Shown: positions 1-7,855 of the stretch, piece by piece
Layout of the letters: each line of letters begins with the position of its first letter
How positions within the stretch are numbered: the first letter of the stretch is position 1
Assembly (NCBI RefSeq): GCF_031846565.1
Contig: NZ_JAVRHL010000001.1
Coordinates: 992,001 to 1,056,000 of the forward strand
DNA length: 64,000 nucleotides
DNA from: Tropicimonas_B omnivorans
GTDB lineage: Bacteria; Pseudomonadota; Alphaproteobacteria; Rhodobacterales; Rhodobacteraceae
Reading direction: 5' to 3'
Program-made: the position numbers and the translations under genes
The notes under the pieces: generated by a model
Databases searched by the model: none
What the model was told of the DNA's origin: nothing
The model's input: the letters and a program-made list of their open reading frames with translations, nothing else

Positions 1-139
1 CCGCGCGGCTTTCATCCTCGATCAGGTCAGCCTCCCGCATGTCGGGGGACCAGCGCCCTGACGGGGTGAGCCAGACGGCATCGCCCTCGAGCAGGCGGTT
101 GGCGGTCACGACCTTGGGTGAAAAGGAGCGGGGGGGCAT
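1..139 (-). CDS. DUF2849 protein, N-terminal part only (runs off window start)
   Basis: The reverse strand reads from an ATG at 139-137 to the window edge without a stop, giving about 46 residues that begin MPPRSFSPKVVTANRLLEG. This resembles the start of the short DUF2849 proteins of Rhodobacteraceae, which usually sit between cysG and the sulfite reductase gene. Its start overlaps the cysG stop by one base (TGATG), so the two are probably translationally coupled in a sulfate/sulfite assimilation operon that continues outside the window. No biochemical role is established for the family. The frame is incomplete, so length and C-terminus cannot be judged. Confidence 0.7.
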   Translation of the reverse strand, partial: MPPRSFSPKVVTANRLLEGDAVWLTPSGRWSPDMREADLIEDESRA

Positions 140-1545
140 CAGGCGTGCTCCATCTGCTGGATCCGGGTGTCGATGCGCGCAGCGGCGGCCTGCGCCTCCC
201 GCGGCGCGAGCCCGAGGAGAAGGACGGCGGGGCCGGCAAGGGAAGCGGCCTCCAGGTTGGCGGCGAGGGTGCCGAGGCGGGCGGTGACGATCCTGCATTC
301 CGGGCGGGAGGCATTCTCGACGATGGCCACTGGCGTCGCGGGATCGGCGCCATGCATCAGGAGCCGCCCCTGCAGGAAGCGCGCGGCGCGCTTGCCCATG
401 TAGATCCCAGCGACCGTGCCGGGGCGGGCCAGTGCGTGCCAGTCGTTCTCGGCAAAGCCGTCCATGTCGTGGCCGGTGACGAGACGCAGCTCGGAGTTCC
501 GCCCCCGCGCAGTCAGGCTCTGCCCGATCTGCGCGGCAGCGGCCGATGCGGCCGTGATGCCGGGCACGACGGACCAGTCCACCCCGGCTTTCTCCACGGC
601 GAGGATCTCCTCCTCTAGGCGGCCGAACACCGCCGGATCGCCTGCTTTCAGACGCACCACGCGCGAGCCGGCCCGTGCATGGGCGACGATGGCCGCATCG
701 ATCTCGGCCTGCGTGACGGAGGGACCGAACCCCTCCTTCCCGGCGGAAATGAGCAGGGCTTCCCTGCGGGCGAGTTCGAGAATGTCGGGGGAGACGAGGC
801 GGTCGTGGATGATGACGTCTGCCGTGTCGAGCGCCCGGCGGGCCTTCATCGTCAGAAGCTCCGGATCGCCGGGGCCTGCGCCGACGAACTCGACGCGGCC
901 CGGCGCGGCGGCGCGCGCCTTGTGACGCGACAGAAGCGCAGAGAGCGCCCCCTTGATCGCAGTCTCGCCGCCCGTCGCGGCCTCGGGCCCGGCGGTGAAA
1001 TAGTAGTCCGACCAGAAGTCCCGGCGCGCCCGGCCGAAGGGCAGCGCCTCGACCTCGGGCCGGAACGCCTTGCCGATCCGCGCCAGAAGGCCGAGCCGCG
1101 ACGGCAGACGCTCCTCGAGGTCCGTCTTGATCGCGCGGGCCAGCACCGGAGCTGCGCCCTCCGTGCCGATTGCCACGGTCACCGGGTCACGGTCCACGAT
1201 GGCGGGCGTGATGAAGTCGGAGCCTCCGAGGTTGTCCACCATGTTGACCCGCGCCCCGTCGGCACGGGCGAGCGCGGCACCGCGTGCATCCTCGGCCTCG
1301 TCGTCGTTGCCGGCATAGAACAGGGCGGCGCAGAGTGCGTCTCCCGGCTCCTGCCGCCGCCGAACGAGGCGAAGCCGGCCCTCCGCGGCCCAATCCTCGA
1401 TCTCGCGGGCCGGCTCCGCGGCGAACACCGTGACATGAGCCTCGGTCTTGAGGATCAGCCGTAGCTTCGCCAGGGCAGCCTCGCCGCCACCGGCAAGCAC
1501 CACGCGCCGGCCGGCGAGATCGACGAAGATCGGAAAATGGCGCAT
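139..1545 (-). CDS. cysG: Siroheme synthase CysG (fused dehydrogenase/ferrochelatase and uroporphyrinogen-III methyltransferase)
   Basis: This 468-residue protein makes siroheme, the cofactor of sulfite and nitrite reductase, from uroporphyrinogen III. Residues 1 to about 210 form the precorrin-2 dehydrogenase/sirohydrochlorin ferrochelatase half: a glycine-rich NAD site at 18-27 (AGGGEAALAK) and the bifunctional catalytic Asp at 104 (NMVDN). Residues from about 217 form the SAM-dependent methyltransferase, with VGAGPGDPELL at 221-231, RLKAGDPAVFGR near 298-309 and VPGITAASAAAAQIG near 327-341. Length is normal for the fused enzyme. A GAGGGAG Shine-Dalgarno lies just upstream of the ATG. It leads an operon with the DUF2849 gene and is divergent from an Lrp-type regulator. 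Confidence 0.95.
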   Translation of the reverse strand: MRHFPIFVDLAGRRVVLAGGGEAALAKLRLILKTEAHVTVFAAEPAREIEDWAAEGRLRLVRRRQEPGDALCAALFYAGNDDEAEDARGAALARADGARVNMVDNLGGSDFITPAIVDRDPVTVAIGTEGAAPVLARAIKTDLEERLPSRLGLLARIGKAFRPEVEALPFGRARRDFWSDYYFTAGPEAATGGETAIKGALSALLSRHKARAAAPGRVEFVGAGPGDPELLTMKARRALDTADVIIHDRLVSPDILELARREALLISAGKEGFGPSVTQAEIDAAIVAHARAGSRVVRLKAGDPAVFGRLEEEILAVEKAGVDWSVVPGITAASAAAAQIGQSLTARGRNSELRLVTGHDMDGFAENDWHALARPGTVAGIYMGKRAARFLQGRLLMHGADPATPVAIVENASRPECRIVTARLGTLAANLEAASLAGPAVLLLGLAPREAQAAAARIDTRIQQMEHA

Positions 1546-1624
1546 GTCTCGCTCCCTCGGGGATTCTGGTCGCTTGGCTCATGATATAGAATTTTGTCCC
1601 GCCAACTTGCCAGCGCGGCAGAAA

Positions 1625-1645
1625 GATAAGAACATACGTTTTATC
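1625..1645. promoter_or_regulatory. Candidate operator between cysG and the Lrp-type gene
   Basis: In the 147-base divergent intergenic region an imperfect 21-base inverted repeat is visible, with GATAA at its left end and TTATC at its right end around an AT-rich centre. Lrp/AsnC proteins bind degenerate, AT-rich palindromes of roughly this size and often autoregulate, so this is a reasonable operator candidate. The core pairing is imperfect and the site is not confirmed by a second copy. Confidence 0.3.
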
Positions 1646-1692
1646 AGCCTCTCCAAGAGCGGCAGCTGTTCCAGCAAATGGAGGAATCGCGG

Positions 1693-2163
1693 ATGTCTGT
1701 CCGGATCGACGCCACGGATCGGAAAATTCTCGCGGAACTGCAAAGCGATGCGAGCCAGTCGCTCGACGAGATCGCGAGGAATATCGGCTCGTCCAAGACG
1801 CCGGTCTGGAACCGCATCCGCAAGTTGAAGGATGCGGGCGTGATCCGCTACCAGACCGTGATCCTCGATCCCGAAGCCCTCGGTCTGGAAGCGTGCTTCT
1901 TCGTCCTGATCCGCACGTCCGAGCATGACGCGGAGTGGCAGCGCCGCTTTCTCGAAGCGCTTCAGGTCCGGGAGGAGGTGATGGAGGCGCACCGGCTTGC
2001 GGGCGATATCGACTACATCCTCAAGGTCCGGGTCGCGAATGCCCGGGCCTACGATCGGTTCTATCAGGCGCTCATCTCGGAAGTCCGCGTGCAGAGCGTG
2101 ACGGCGCTATTGTCGATGGAAGAGATCAAGGCGACCACCGCGCTGCCGCTGTCCGAGGATTAA
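1693..2163 (+). CDS. Lrp/AsnC family transcriptional regulator
   Basis: The protein has an N-terminal AsnC-type winged helix (ATDRKILAELQSDASQSLDEI, then SSKTPVWNRIRKLKDAGVI as the recognition helix, residues about 6-50). A ferredoxin-like ligand-binding/oligomerisation domain follows (about 65-150, with AGDIDYILKVRV in the sensing part). I place the start at the second in-frame ATG, 1693, because a GGAGGA ribosome site sits 7 bases before it; the ATG at 1678 has none and would add five residues. It is divergent from cysG, and such regulators are common next to sulfite-reduction operons in this family, so control of cysG is the simplest inference. Its stop overlaps that of the convergent P450 gene. 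Confidence 0.9.
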   Translation: MSVRIDATDRKILAELQSDASQSLDEIARNIGSSKTPVWNRIRKLKDAGVIRYQTVILDPEALGLEACFFVLIRTSEHDAEWQRRFLEALQVREEVMEAHRLAGDIDYILKVRVANARAYDRFYQALISEVRVQSVTALLSMEEIKATTALPLSED

Positions 2164-3329
2164 CGCTCGACCGTCAGCCGCTTCAGTCCGCGGAAATGGT
2201 AGATGGGTGCGATCTCGGGTTCGGCGGCGAGCCGCAGCTCCGGCCAGCGGGCGCAGAGGGTCTCGAAGGCGATCCCGAGCTCCAGCCGGGCCAGTGGCGC
2301 TCCGACGCAGAAATGGATGCCAGACCCGAACGCCGCCGTCTGACCGACCACCCGGCTCGGGTCGAACCGCTCGGGACGGTCGAAGACCGCCGGATCGCGG
2401 TTCGCCGAAGCAAGGAGCGCCGCCATCTGCGTGCCCTTCTCGAGCGTGATGCCGGCGACCTCCACGTCTTCATAGACATGCCGTGTGAAGAGGTGCAGCG
2501 GCGGATCGTAGCGCAGGACTTCCTCGGCCAGTGAGGCCGGGGCCGTCCGCGCCGCCTCCGCCGCACCATGCTCGAGGATCGCGCGCACGCCGTTGCCGAT
2601 GGAATGCACGGTCGCTTCGTGACCGGCATTGAGCAGAAGGATGATCGTGGTGACGAGCTCTTCCCCGGTCAGACGCTCGCCTTCCTCCTCCGCTGCGATG
2701 AGCCGGTCGATCAGGCTTTCTCCGGGGGTCTTCCGCCGCTCGGCGATGATCTCGCCGAGCCAGCCCGCGAACTCCCGCGCCGCCTCGTTGGCCGCATCCT
2801 CGTCCGCCCGGCTGCGTCCCGCCTGGTACATCCCGACCATCGCGTTCGACCAGCGCAGCAGATCGTCGGCCCGCGCTTCCGGAACGCCGAGGAGCCTGGC
2901 GATGACGAGGACGGGCAAAGGCTGCGCGAACGCGCTCACGAGGTCGAACGGACCTTCGGGGAAATCGTTTGCGAGCCGCGCCGCGACCTCCCGGATCTCC
3001 CCCTCGCGCCCCTTGATCTCCCGGCTGGTAAAGGCCCGCAGGACGAGGCCCCGGAGGCGCGTATGCCGCGGCGGCTCCAGTTCCAGCATCGAATGCGCCT
3101 CGACGGCATAGAAGTCCGTCAGATGCTCGGGAACCTGCGGCGCCACCGGCGCTTCCCGTCCCATCCTCCTGTCCTTGAGGACCGCCTGCGCCGCCGCCAT
3201 CGTCGTGGCGACGGGCATGCCGTATTCTTCCCAGAAGACGATCTCGCCGAGCGCGCGGGCACGCTCGTAGAAGGGGTAGGGGTCGGCCACGAAGGCCGGA
3301 TCGGCGGGGGACTGGGAGATGCGCTTCAT
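2160..3329 (-). CDS. Cytochrome P450
   Basis: This 389-residue soluble bacterial P450 is a haem-thiolate monooxygenase. Visible signatures are the I-helix oxygen-activation motif AGHEAT at about 235-240, the ExxR of the K-helix (E270/R273), and the haem-binding loop FGSGIHFCVG, in which Cys341 is the proximal ligand. Length is usual for class I bacterial P450s, which need a ferredoxin and a reductase; neither gene is adjacent. Substrate cannot be inferred. The gene converges on the Lrp-type gene with a 4-base overlap of the stop codons, and a weak ribosome site precedes the ATG. Confidence 0.93.
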   Translation of the reverse strand: MKRISQSPADPAFVADPYPFYERARALGEIVFWEEYGMPVATTMAAAQAVLKDRRMGREAPVAPQVPEHLTDFYAVEAHSMLELEPPRHTRLRGLVLRAFTSREIKGREGEIREVAARLANDFPEGPFDLVSAFAQPLPVLVIARLLGVPEARADDLLRWSNAMVGMYQAGRSRADEDAANEAAREFAGWLGEIIAERRKTPGESLIDRLIAAEEEGERLTGEELVTTIILLLNAGHEATVHSIGNGVRAILEHGAAEAARTAPASLAEEVLRYDPPLHLFTRHVYEDVEVAGITLEKGTQMAALLASANRDPAVFDRPERFDPSRVVGQTAAFGSGIHFCVGAPLARLELGIAFETLCARWPELRLAAEPEIAPIYHFRGLKRLTVER

Positions 3330-3418
3330 GGGTGATCTGCTAGCCGGGGCGCGCGCCCTTTCGCAAGCGCCCGCCCCTCACTTTCTCCCGAAGCCCCCGG
3401 CCGGGTGCTGATCCGGTG

Positions 3419-4168
3419 TCAGCTTGCGTCGAGGGCGGCGATGATGCCGCCGAAATCGTCCGCCTTGAGGCTCGCGCCACCGACGAGGGCGCCGTCCACG
3501 TTGGAAACTCCGAAGATCTCCTCCGCGTTCGCCGGCTTCACGGAGCCGCCGTAGAGCAGGCGCACCGCGTCCGCCGCCTCGGCGCCGAAGCGTTCGGACA
3601 GCTCCGCGCGGATCGCGTCGTGCACCTCGGCGATCTGATCGAGCGTCGGAGTGCGGCCGGTGCCGATGGCCCAGACCGGCTCGTAGGCGACGACGAGCGT
3701 CTCGCCGCTCGCGCCGTCCGGGATCGATCCCTTGAGCTGCGTGGAGATCACGCCGAGGGTCTCGCCCGCATCCCGCTGAGCTTCGGTCTCACCGACGCAA
3801 ACGATGGCGACGAGGTCCGCCCCGAGCGCGGCTTCCGTCTTGGCGCGCACGGTGTCGTCGGCCTCGCCGTGGTCCGAGCGGCGCTCGGAATGGCCGAGGA
3901 TCACGTGGGTGGCGCCGGCATCCCTGAGCATCGCGGCGGAGACGTCGCCGGTATGCGCACCGGTCTCCGCGGCATGACAATCCTGGCCGCCAGCCCGGAC
4001 GGCGCTTCCCTGGAGGCGGTCCGACAGGCGGTGCAGCAGCGTCGCGGGCGGGCAGATCAGGACGTCGCAGCTCGGAGCGGGGTGCGCCGCGAGCAGCTTG
4101 TCCACCTCGCCGAGCGCCTCCGCGGTTCCGTTCATCTTCCAGTTCCCGGCGGCCATCTTGCGTCGCAT
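3419..4168 (-). CDS. tpiA: Triosephosphate isomerase
   Basis: TpiA interconverts dihydroxyacetone phosphate and glyceraldehyde 3-phosphate in the cytoplasm. The 249-residue sequence is full length. It has the substrate-binding Asn9/Lys11 in AGNWKMNG, the catalytic His93 in ILGHSERR, the catalytic Glu163 in AYEPVWAIGTG at the base of loop 6, and the phosphate-binding YGGSVKP near the C-terminus. It stands alone between the P450 and a metal-dependent hydrolase on the same strand, with about 90-100 bases on each side, so it probably has its own promoter. Confidence 0.97.
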   Translation of the reverse strand: MRRKMAAGNWKMNGTAEALGEVDKLLAAHPAPSCDVLICPPATLLHRLSDRLQGSAVRAGGQDCHAAETGAHTGDVSAAMLRDAGATHVILGHSERRSDHGEADDTVRAKTEAALGADLVAIVCVGETEAQRDAGETLGVISTQLKGSIPDGASGETLVVAYEPVWAIGTGRTPTLDQIAEVHDAIRAELSERFGAEAADAVRLLYGGSVKPANAEEIFGVSNVDGALVGGASLKADDFGGIIAALDAS

Positions 4169-4269
4169 TCTCGTCCCTCTTCGTTGAAACAGCGGATGCC
4201 AGACGACCTAGCCCGGCGGGGCGCCGGCGCAAAGACCCATGCCGCCCGAGACCGGCGCGCCCCTCACCC

Positions 4270-4974
4270 TCAGCTCAGCTTGATCCGCTCGCCGCCCGTC
4301 GGGGTCAGAACCTCCGGCCCGTTCGGCCCGAGCGCGTCGATGAACTTGTCCGGCGTCTGGTCGAGGATCGGGAACGTGCCGAAATGCACCGGTAGCACCT
4401 TGCGGAAGTTGAAGTAGCGTTGGCAGGCCAGCGCGGCGACGCGGCCGCCCATGGTGAAGCGGTCGCCGATGGGGACGATGCCGATCTCGGGAGCATGCAG
4501 CTCCTCGATCAGGGCCATGTCGCCGAAGATGTCGGTGTCGCCCATGTGGTAGATCGACGGGCCGTTCTTCGGCGTCACGACGAGGCCCATGGGGTTGCCG
4601 AGATAGACCGAGCTGTCCTTGCCCACGAGGCCGGAGGAGTGGAAGGCCTGCGTGAACGCGACGGTGAACGCGCCGCAATCGAGCTTGCCGCCGATATTTC
4701 CCGGATTGACGTTCTTCGCCCCGATGTAGTTGCAGACCTCGAAGCCCGCGACGAGCTCGGCGCCGGTCGCATCGATGATCTCCTTGGTATTGCCGATGTG
4801 ATCCTGATGGCCGTGGGTCAGCAGGACATGGGTGCAGCCCTCCATCGCCGCCTCCAGCGTCCCGTCATATTGCGGCGCATCGGTGATGAAGGGGTCGATC
4901 AGCACGACGGCTCCGTCGAAATCGAGCCGCACGGCGGATTGTCCGAACCAGGTCAGGTCCACGGGAAGTGTCAT
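4270..4974 (-). CDS. UPF0173-type metal-dependent hydrolase (metallo-beta-lactamase fold)
   Basis: This 234-residue protein has the MBL-fold metal site LLTHGHQDHIGN (HxHxDH), a following VHFGTFP element, and a conserved N-terminus (DLTWFGQSAVRLDFDG) typical of UlaG-like UPF0173 hydrolases. Their physiological substrate is unknown. I choose the ATG at 4974 because a full AGGAGG ribosome site lies 6 bases upstream; the longer frame to 5010 would add 12 basic residues that are not part of the family. No operon partner is evident. Confidence 0.85.
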   Translation of the reverse strand: MTLPVDLTWFGQSAVRLDFDGAVVLIDPFITDAPQYDGTLEAAMEGCTHVLLTHGHQDHIGNTKEIIDATGAELVAGFEVCNYIGAKNVNPGNIGGKLDCGAFTVAFTQAFHSSGLVGKDSSVYLGNPMGLVVTPKNGPSIYHMGDTDIFGDMALIEELHAPEIGIVPIGDRFTMGGRVAALACQRYFNFRKVLPVHFGTFPILDQTPDKFIDALGPNGPEVLTPTGGERIKLS

Positions 4975-5056
4975 CTTGAGCCTCCTGTCAGTGTCGCGTC
5001 GTCCTTCCATCTAGAGGCGCCGGGGCAAATGGCGATGCCGTGTCTGGTCGCGGAGG

Positions 5057-5794
5057 CTACTGGCCGGTCCGGCGCGCCAGCACCTTCGCCGTCCGGGCGA
5101 GGTACAGAAGGTCGAGGCGCAATGTCGGCCTTGCGGCATAGACATTGTCGAAGGCCGCGCGGTCGGCAAATGCGGTCTTCCCGCGCCCTTCCACCTGCCA
5201 CGGCCCGGTGATGCCGGGGCGCAGGTCGAAATAGCCGCGCCCGCCGGCGTCCCGGTAGAGCGGCGCCTGCGCCGGGAGGAACGGGCGGGGGCCGACGAGG
5301 CTCATGTCCCCCCGGATCACGTTCCAGATCTGAGGCAGCTCATCGAGGGAGGTCGCTCTCAGGATGCGCCCGACAGGGGTGATCCGGGGATCGCGCGCCA
5401 GCTTCTGGAAACGCGCCCACTCGGCGGCCCGGCCGGGATCCGTGGCGAGCATCCGGGCGAGCGCCGCCTCGGCATCGGGGACCATCGTCCGCAGTTTCCA
5501 GCACCGAAAGGTCCGGCCGCCCCGGCCGATTCGGCTCTGCCCGAAGAAGCCTGCCCCTCCGTCCGCCCGCACGAGCGCCCAGAGCAGCACGATGAGCGGC
5601 GCCAGGATCGGCAGCATCAGCAAGGCGAGGGCAAGGTCGAGGGCGCGCTTGCCGAGGGCTGGATAGAGACGCGCGGCCGAAGCGCCGTCCGGCCGGGGAC
5701 AGGCCGGAGGGAGCGCCCGCCCTCGGGAGCGGTCTCGCCCGCCCCCGAGGGCTGAAGCTGCGAAGACATCAAGCGCTGCGTCGTGCATCGTCAC
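5057..5794 (-). CDS. Bacterial sugar transferase (ExoY/WbaP-type phosphoglycosyl transferase)
   Basis: The protein is about 245 residues, with one hydrophobic membrane-associated helix (about residues 50-75) and the catalytic domain of monotopic phosphoglycosyl transferases: GQSRIGRGGRTFRCWKLRTM, then TSLDELPQIWNVIRGDMSLV and VGPRP, and the C-terminal RPGITGPWQVEGRGK. Such enzymes transfer a sugar phosphate to undecaprenyl phosphate to start exopolysaccharide or O-antigen synthesis. No glycosyltransferase, Wzx or Wzy gene is adjacent, so it is an orphan here. The start is GTG at 5794; an ATG two codons downstream (5788) is an equally good choice because neither has a strong ribosome site. Confidence 0.85.
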   Translation of the reverse strand: MTMHDAALDVFAASALGGGRDRSRGRALPPACPRPDGASAARLYPALGKRALDLALALLMLPILAPLIVLLWALVRADGGAGFFGQSRIGRGGRTFRCWKLRTMVPDAEAALARMLATDPGRAAEWARFQKLARDPRITPVGRILRATSLDELPQIWNVIRGDMSLVGPRPFLPAQAPLYRDAGGRGYFDLRPGITGPWQVEGRGKTAFADRAAFDNVYAARPTLRLDLLYLARTAKVLARRTGQ

Positions 5795-5824
5795 GGCAAG
5801 TCATCCCCCGATGAGAGCGGAACA

Positions 5825-5845
5825 GGCGCACGGGTCCCGTGCGCC
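5825..5845. repeat. Perfect 21-base palindrome upstream of the sugar transferase gene
   Basis: Ten-base arms beginning GGCGCACGGG are mirrored exactly around a single central T at 5835. It lies about 30 bases upstream of the sugar transferase start and could act as a protein-binding palindrome or form a very stable hairpin in the leader of that mRNA. There is no T-tract, so it does not look like an intrinsic terminator. Confidence 0.5.
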
Positions 5846-5909
5846 GGGGGCGTTCTGGCACTCAAATCTTTGCCGCTTGGTTAACCGCTGAGATTTAATT
5901 CAAGCTGTC

Positions 5910-5936
5910 GAAGCTGAGCTGATGAAGCTGAGCTGA
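5910..5936. repeat. Short tandem duplication in a gene-free stretch (5846-6226)
   Basis: The unit GAAGCTGAGCTGA occurs twice, at 5910-5922 and 5924-5936, separated by one T. It is the only distinctive feature I see in the roughly 380 bases between the palindrome at 5825 and the next gene at 6227. Open frames there are arginine-rich antisense-type translations without recognisable motifs. Confidence 0.5.
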
Positions 5937-6226
5937 AATTGCCTTCGATCTCGGCCTCCCGATCTGGTCGTGTATGCGGTCTGGTGGAAGGTTGAGGACG
6001 GGTTGCCGAATCTGCGCGGCCTGAGCGGAAAACACGCCATGCGCGAGGCCGGCCGCCGGGCGCTCCGGCTCTGCCTTTCCGGGCGGCTTTTGCCATGCTA
6101 GGAGCGCCCCACGACCATGGCGCGTCAGAGCCACCCGGCGATCCAATGCGGGATCGCACCAGCCGGTCTTCCAGGGGAACAGACGTTCCGGGACGACGGT
6201 GCGCGCCCAATTGACCGAGATCTTCC

Positions 6227-6991
6227 ATGCCCGTCACCACCCGCCGCGTACGCCACGAGGTCGAGTTCCGCCGCCTGTCCGTCCTGTCCAACACACGCAT
6301 CACGCCCCGAATGACGCGGATCGTGCTGCACGGGACGGCGCTCGAAGGGTTCACCTCCCCAGGCTTCGACGATCACGTCAAATGTATCTTCCCCGAGCCG
6401 GGTAAGGCTCTGCCGGAGCCCGTGCGCGAGGATGGAAAGCTGAGCTGGCCGGACGGGATGCCCCCGGCGCGGGACTATACGCCGCGCGCCCATGACCCGG
6501 TGCGGCAGGAACTCGTCATCGATTTCGTCGTCCATGAGGGGGGTGTCGCGTCCGATTGGGCGATGCGCGCCGAGCCGGGGGACGTGCTCGGCATCGGCGG
6601 TCCGCGTGGCTCGTTTCTTGTCGAGGGGGAGGCCGACTGGCACCTGCTCATGGGCGATGCGACCGCGCTTCCCGCCATCGCGCGCCGCATCGAGGAGCTG
6701 CCGCGCGGCGCTCGCGTCATGGCCGTGATCGAGGTCGTGGACGCGGCGGAGGAGCAGGTATTCGAAACGGAGGCCACGCTCGATACGACGTGGCTCCACA
6801 CCGCGAAGGGCCAGTCCCTGTCGCAATATCTCAAGGGCCTGGCGCTGCCGGACGGCGAAGGCTTCGCGTTCTTTGCCGCCGAGGCGGGTGTGGTGGCCGA
6901 GGCGCGGGCGACCTTCGACCGGCTCGGCCTGCCGTCCGACAGCTACAAGGCCGCGAATTACTGGCGGGAGAATCCGGTCGCGGCGGAGTAG
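6227..6991 (+). CDS. Siderophore-interacting protein (FAD-dependent ferric-siderophore reductase)
   Basis: This 254-residue cytoplasmic flavoprotein is of the SIP/ViuB type. It has an N-terminal FAD-binding barrel (RITPRMTRIVLHG; FPEPGKALPEP; ARDYTPRAHD with the FAD-contacting RxYT-like core, about residues 25-95), a GDVLGIGGPRGSF loop, and a C-terminal NAD(P)H domain (ALPAIARRIEELPRGARVMAVIE) ending with SYKAANYWREN. The family releases iron from imported siderophores by reducing Fe(III). It is monocistronic here. An iron-type ABC importer lies 10 kb away (16278-19083) but is not linked to it. Confidence 0.9.
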   Translation: MPVTTRRVRHEVEFRRLSVLSNTRITPRMTRIVLHGTALEGFTSPGFDDHVKCIFPEPGKALPEPVREDGKLSWPDGMPPARDYTPRAHDPVRQELVIDFVVHEGGVASDWAMRAEPGDVLGIGGPRGSFLVEGEADWHLLMGDATALPAIARRIEELPRGARVMAVIEVVDAAEEQVFETEATLDTTWLHTAKGQSLSQYLKGLALPDGEGFAFFAAEAGVVAEARATFDRLGLPSDSYKAANYWRENPVAAE

Positions 6992-7031
6992 GCCGCGGCC
7001 GCGTCGTCGTCAGGCGCGCGCGCCGGTTGCG

Positions 7032-7658
7032 TCAGGCCCCCTTCGGCCCGGTGATCTCGGTCACCACCGTCTGTCCGGCGGGGCGGGCGTTCAGGCGTGA
7101 GCGCAGCGAGGCGAGGTTCGGCGGCAGGGCGATGCCCATCTCGGCAGCCCAGTTCAGTGTGTAGAACGCGGCGCCATCGGCGATGGTCAGGGGGCCGGCG
7201 GTGAATTCGGAGCCGCCGACCTCGGCGGAGAGGATGCCGAGCGACTTTGCCACCTGATCGAGGCCGTAGGTTCGCAGACCTTCGCGCGCCGTTTCGTCCC
7301 TGACGAACAACTGGGGCACGCGCGCGAAAGTGAAGGCGCGCATGTGCAGCGTTCCGACGATGTAATCGAGCCGGGCGAGCGTGCGGAGCTGCGTCTCGAA
7401 ATCGGCCGGCCAGAGCGGCGTTTCCGGCGATTGATGGGCGATCCAGTAGGCGATGGCCTGGAACTCGGTCAGCACCGTGTTGCCACCGATGTCGAGAGCC
7501 GGAACCTTCCCCTTGGGATTGCGGGCCAGATAGGCCGGCTCCTGTTGCTCCTTGTCCTTCAGGTTCACCGCCGACGTCTTGTACTGAAGTCCGGCCTCCT
7601 CGAGCAGGAAGCGGATGCCGGTGGAGCAACTGCCGGGGGAATGGTGTAGCGTGATCAT
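7032..7658 (-). CDS. Glutathione S-transferase family protein
   Basis: The protein has 208 residues, an N-terminal thioredoxin fold (MITLHHSPGSCSTGIRFLLEEAG, with SPGSCS as the likely catalytic Ser/Cys region of beta-class-like enzymes) and the cis-proline/Ser-Glu-type element GKVPALDIGG...TEFQAIAYWIA that holds glutathione. An all-helical C-terminal domain follows. It catalyses glutathione conjugation or thiol transfer; the substrate is unknown. GGGAGCATCAG precedes the ATG as ribosome site. It is a single gene, with about 200 bases without recognisable features between it and the CoA-transferase gene upstream in the opposite coordinate direction. Confidence 0.9.
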   Translation of the reverse strand: MITLHHSPGSCSTGIRFLLEEAGLQYKTSAVNLKDKEQQEPAYLARNPKGKVPALDIGGNTVLTEFQAIAYWIAHQSPETPLWPADFETQLRTLARLDYIVGTLHMRAFTFARVPQLFVRDETAREGLRTYGLDQVAKSLGILSAEVGGSEFTAGPLTIADGAAFYTLNWAAEMGIALPPNLASLRSRLNARPAGQTVVTEITGPKGA

Positions 7659-7855
7659 CTGATGCTCCCAAGGCGCCGGGGCGGCGCTGGGGTACCATCG
7701 CGCAGGGCGGCGAACCGTTCCAGCCCCGTCTCATTTTGGCGATGTAAGCGGGTCGGCACGGGGGGGGTGTTCCATGGTCGCGCGGGGCGCAGACGCTCGC
7801 TGGGTGCCGGGTGAGCCCTAACGACCGGCGCCGATGACCGAACTCGTTCGGATCG

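Noticed and set aside
5881..6354. Reverse frame upstream of the siderophore-interacting protein gene
   Set aside because: Arg/Ser/Pro-rich, overlaps the true gene start on the other strand, no family resemblance.
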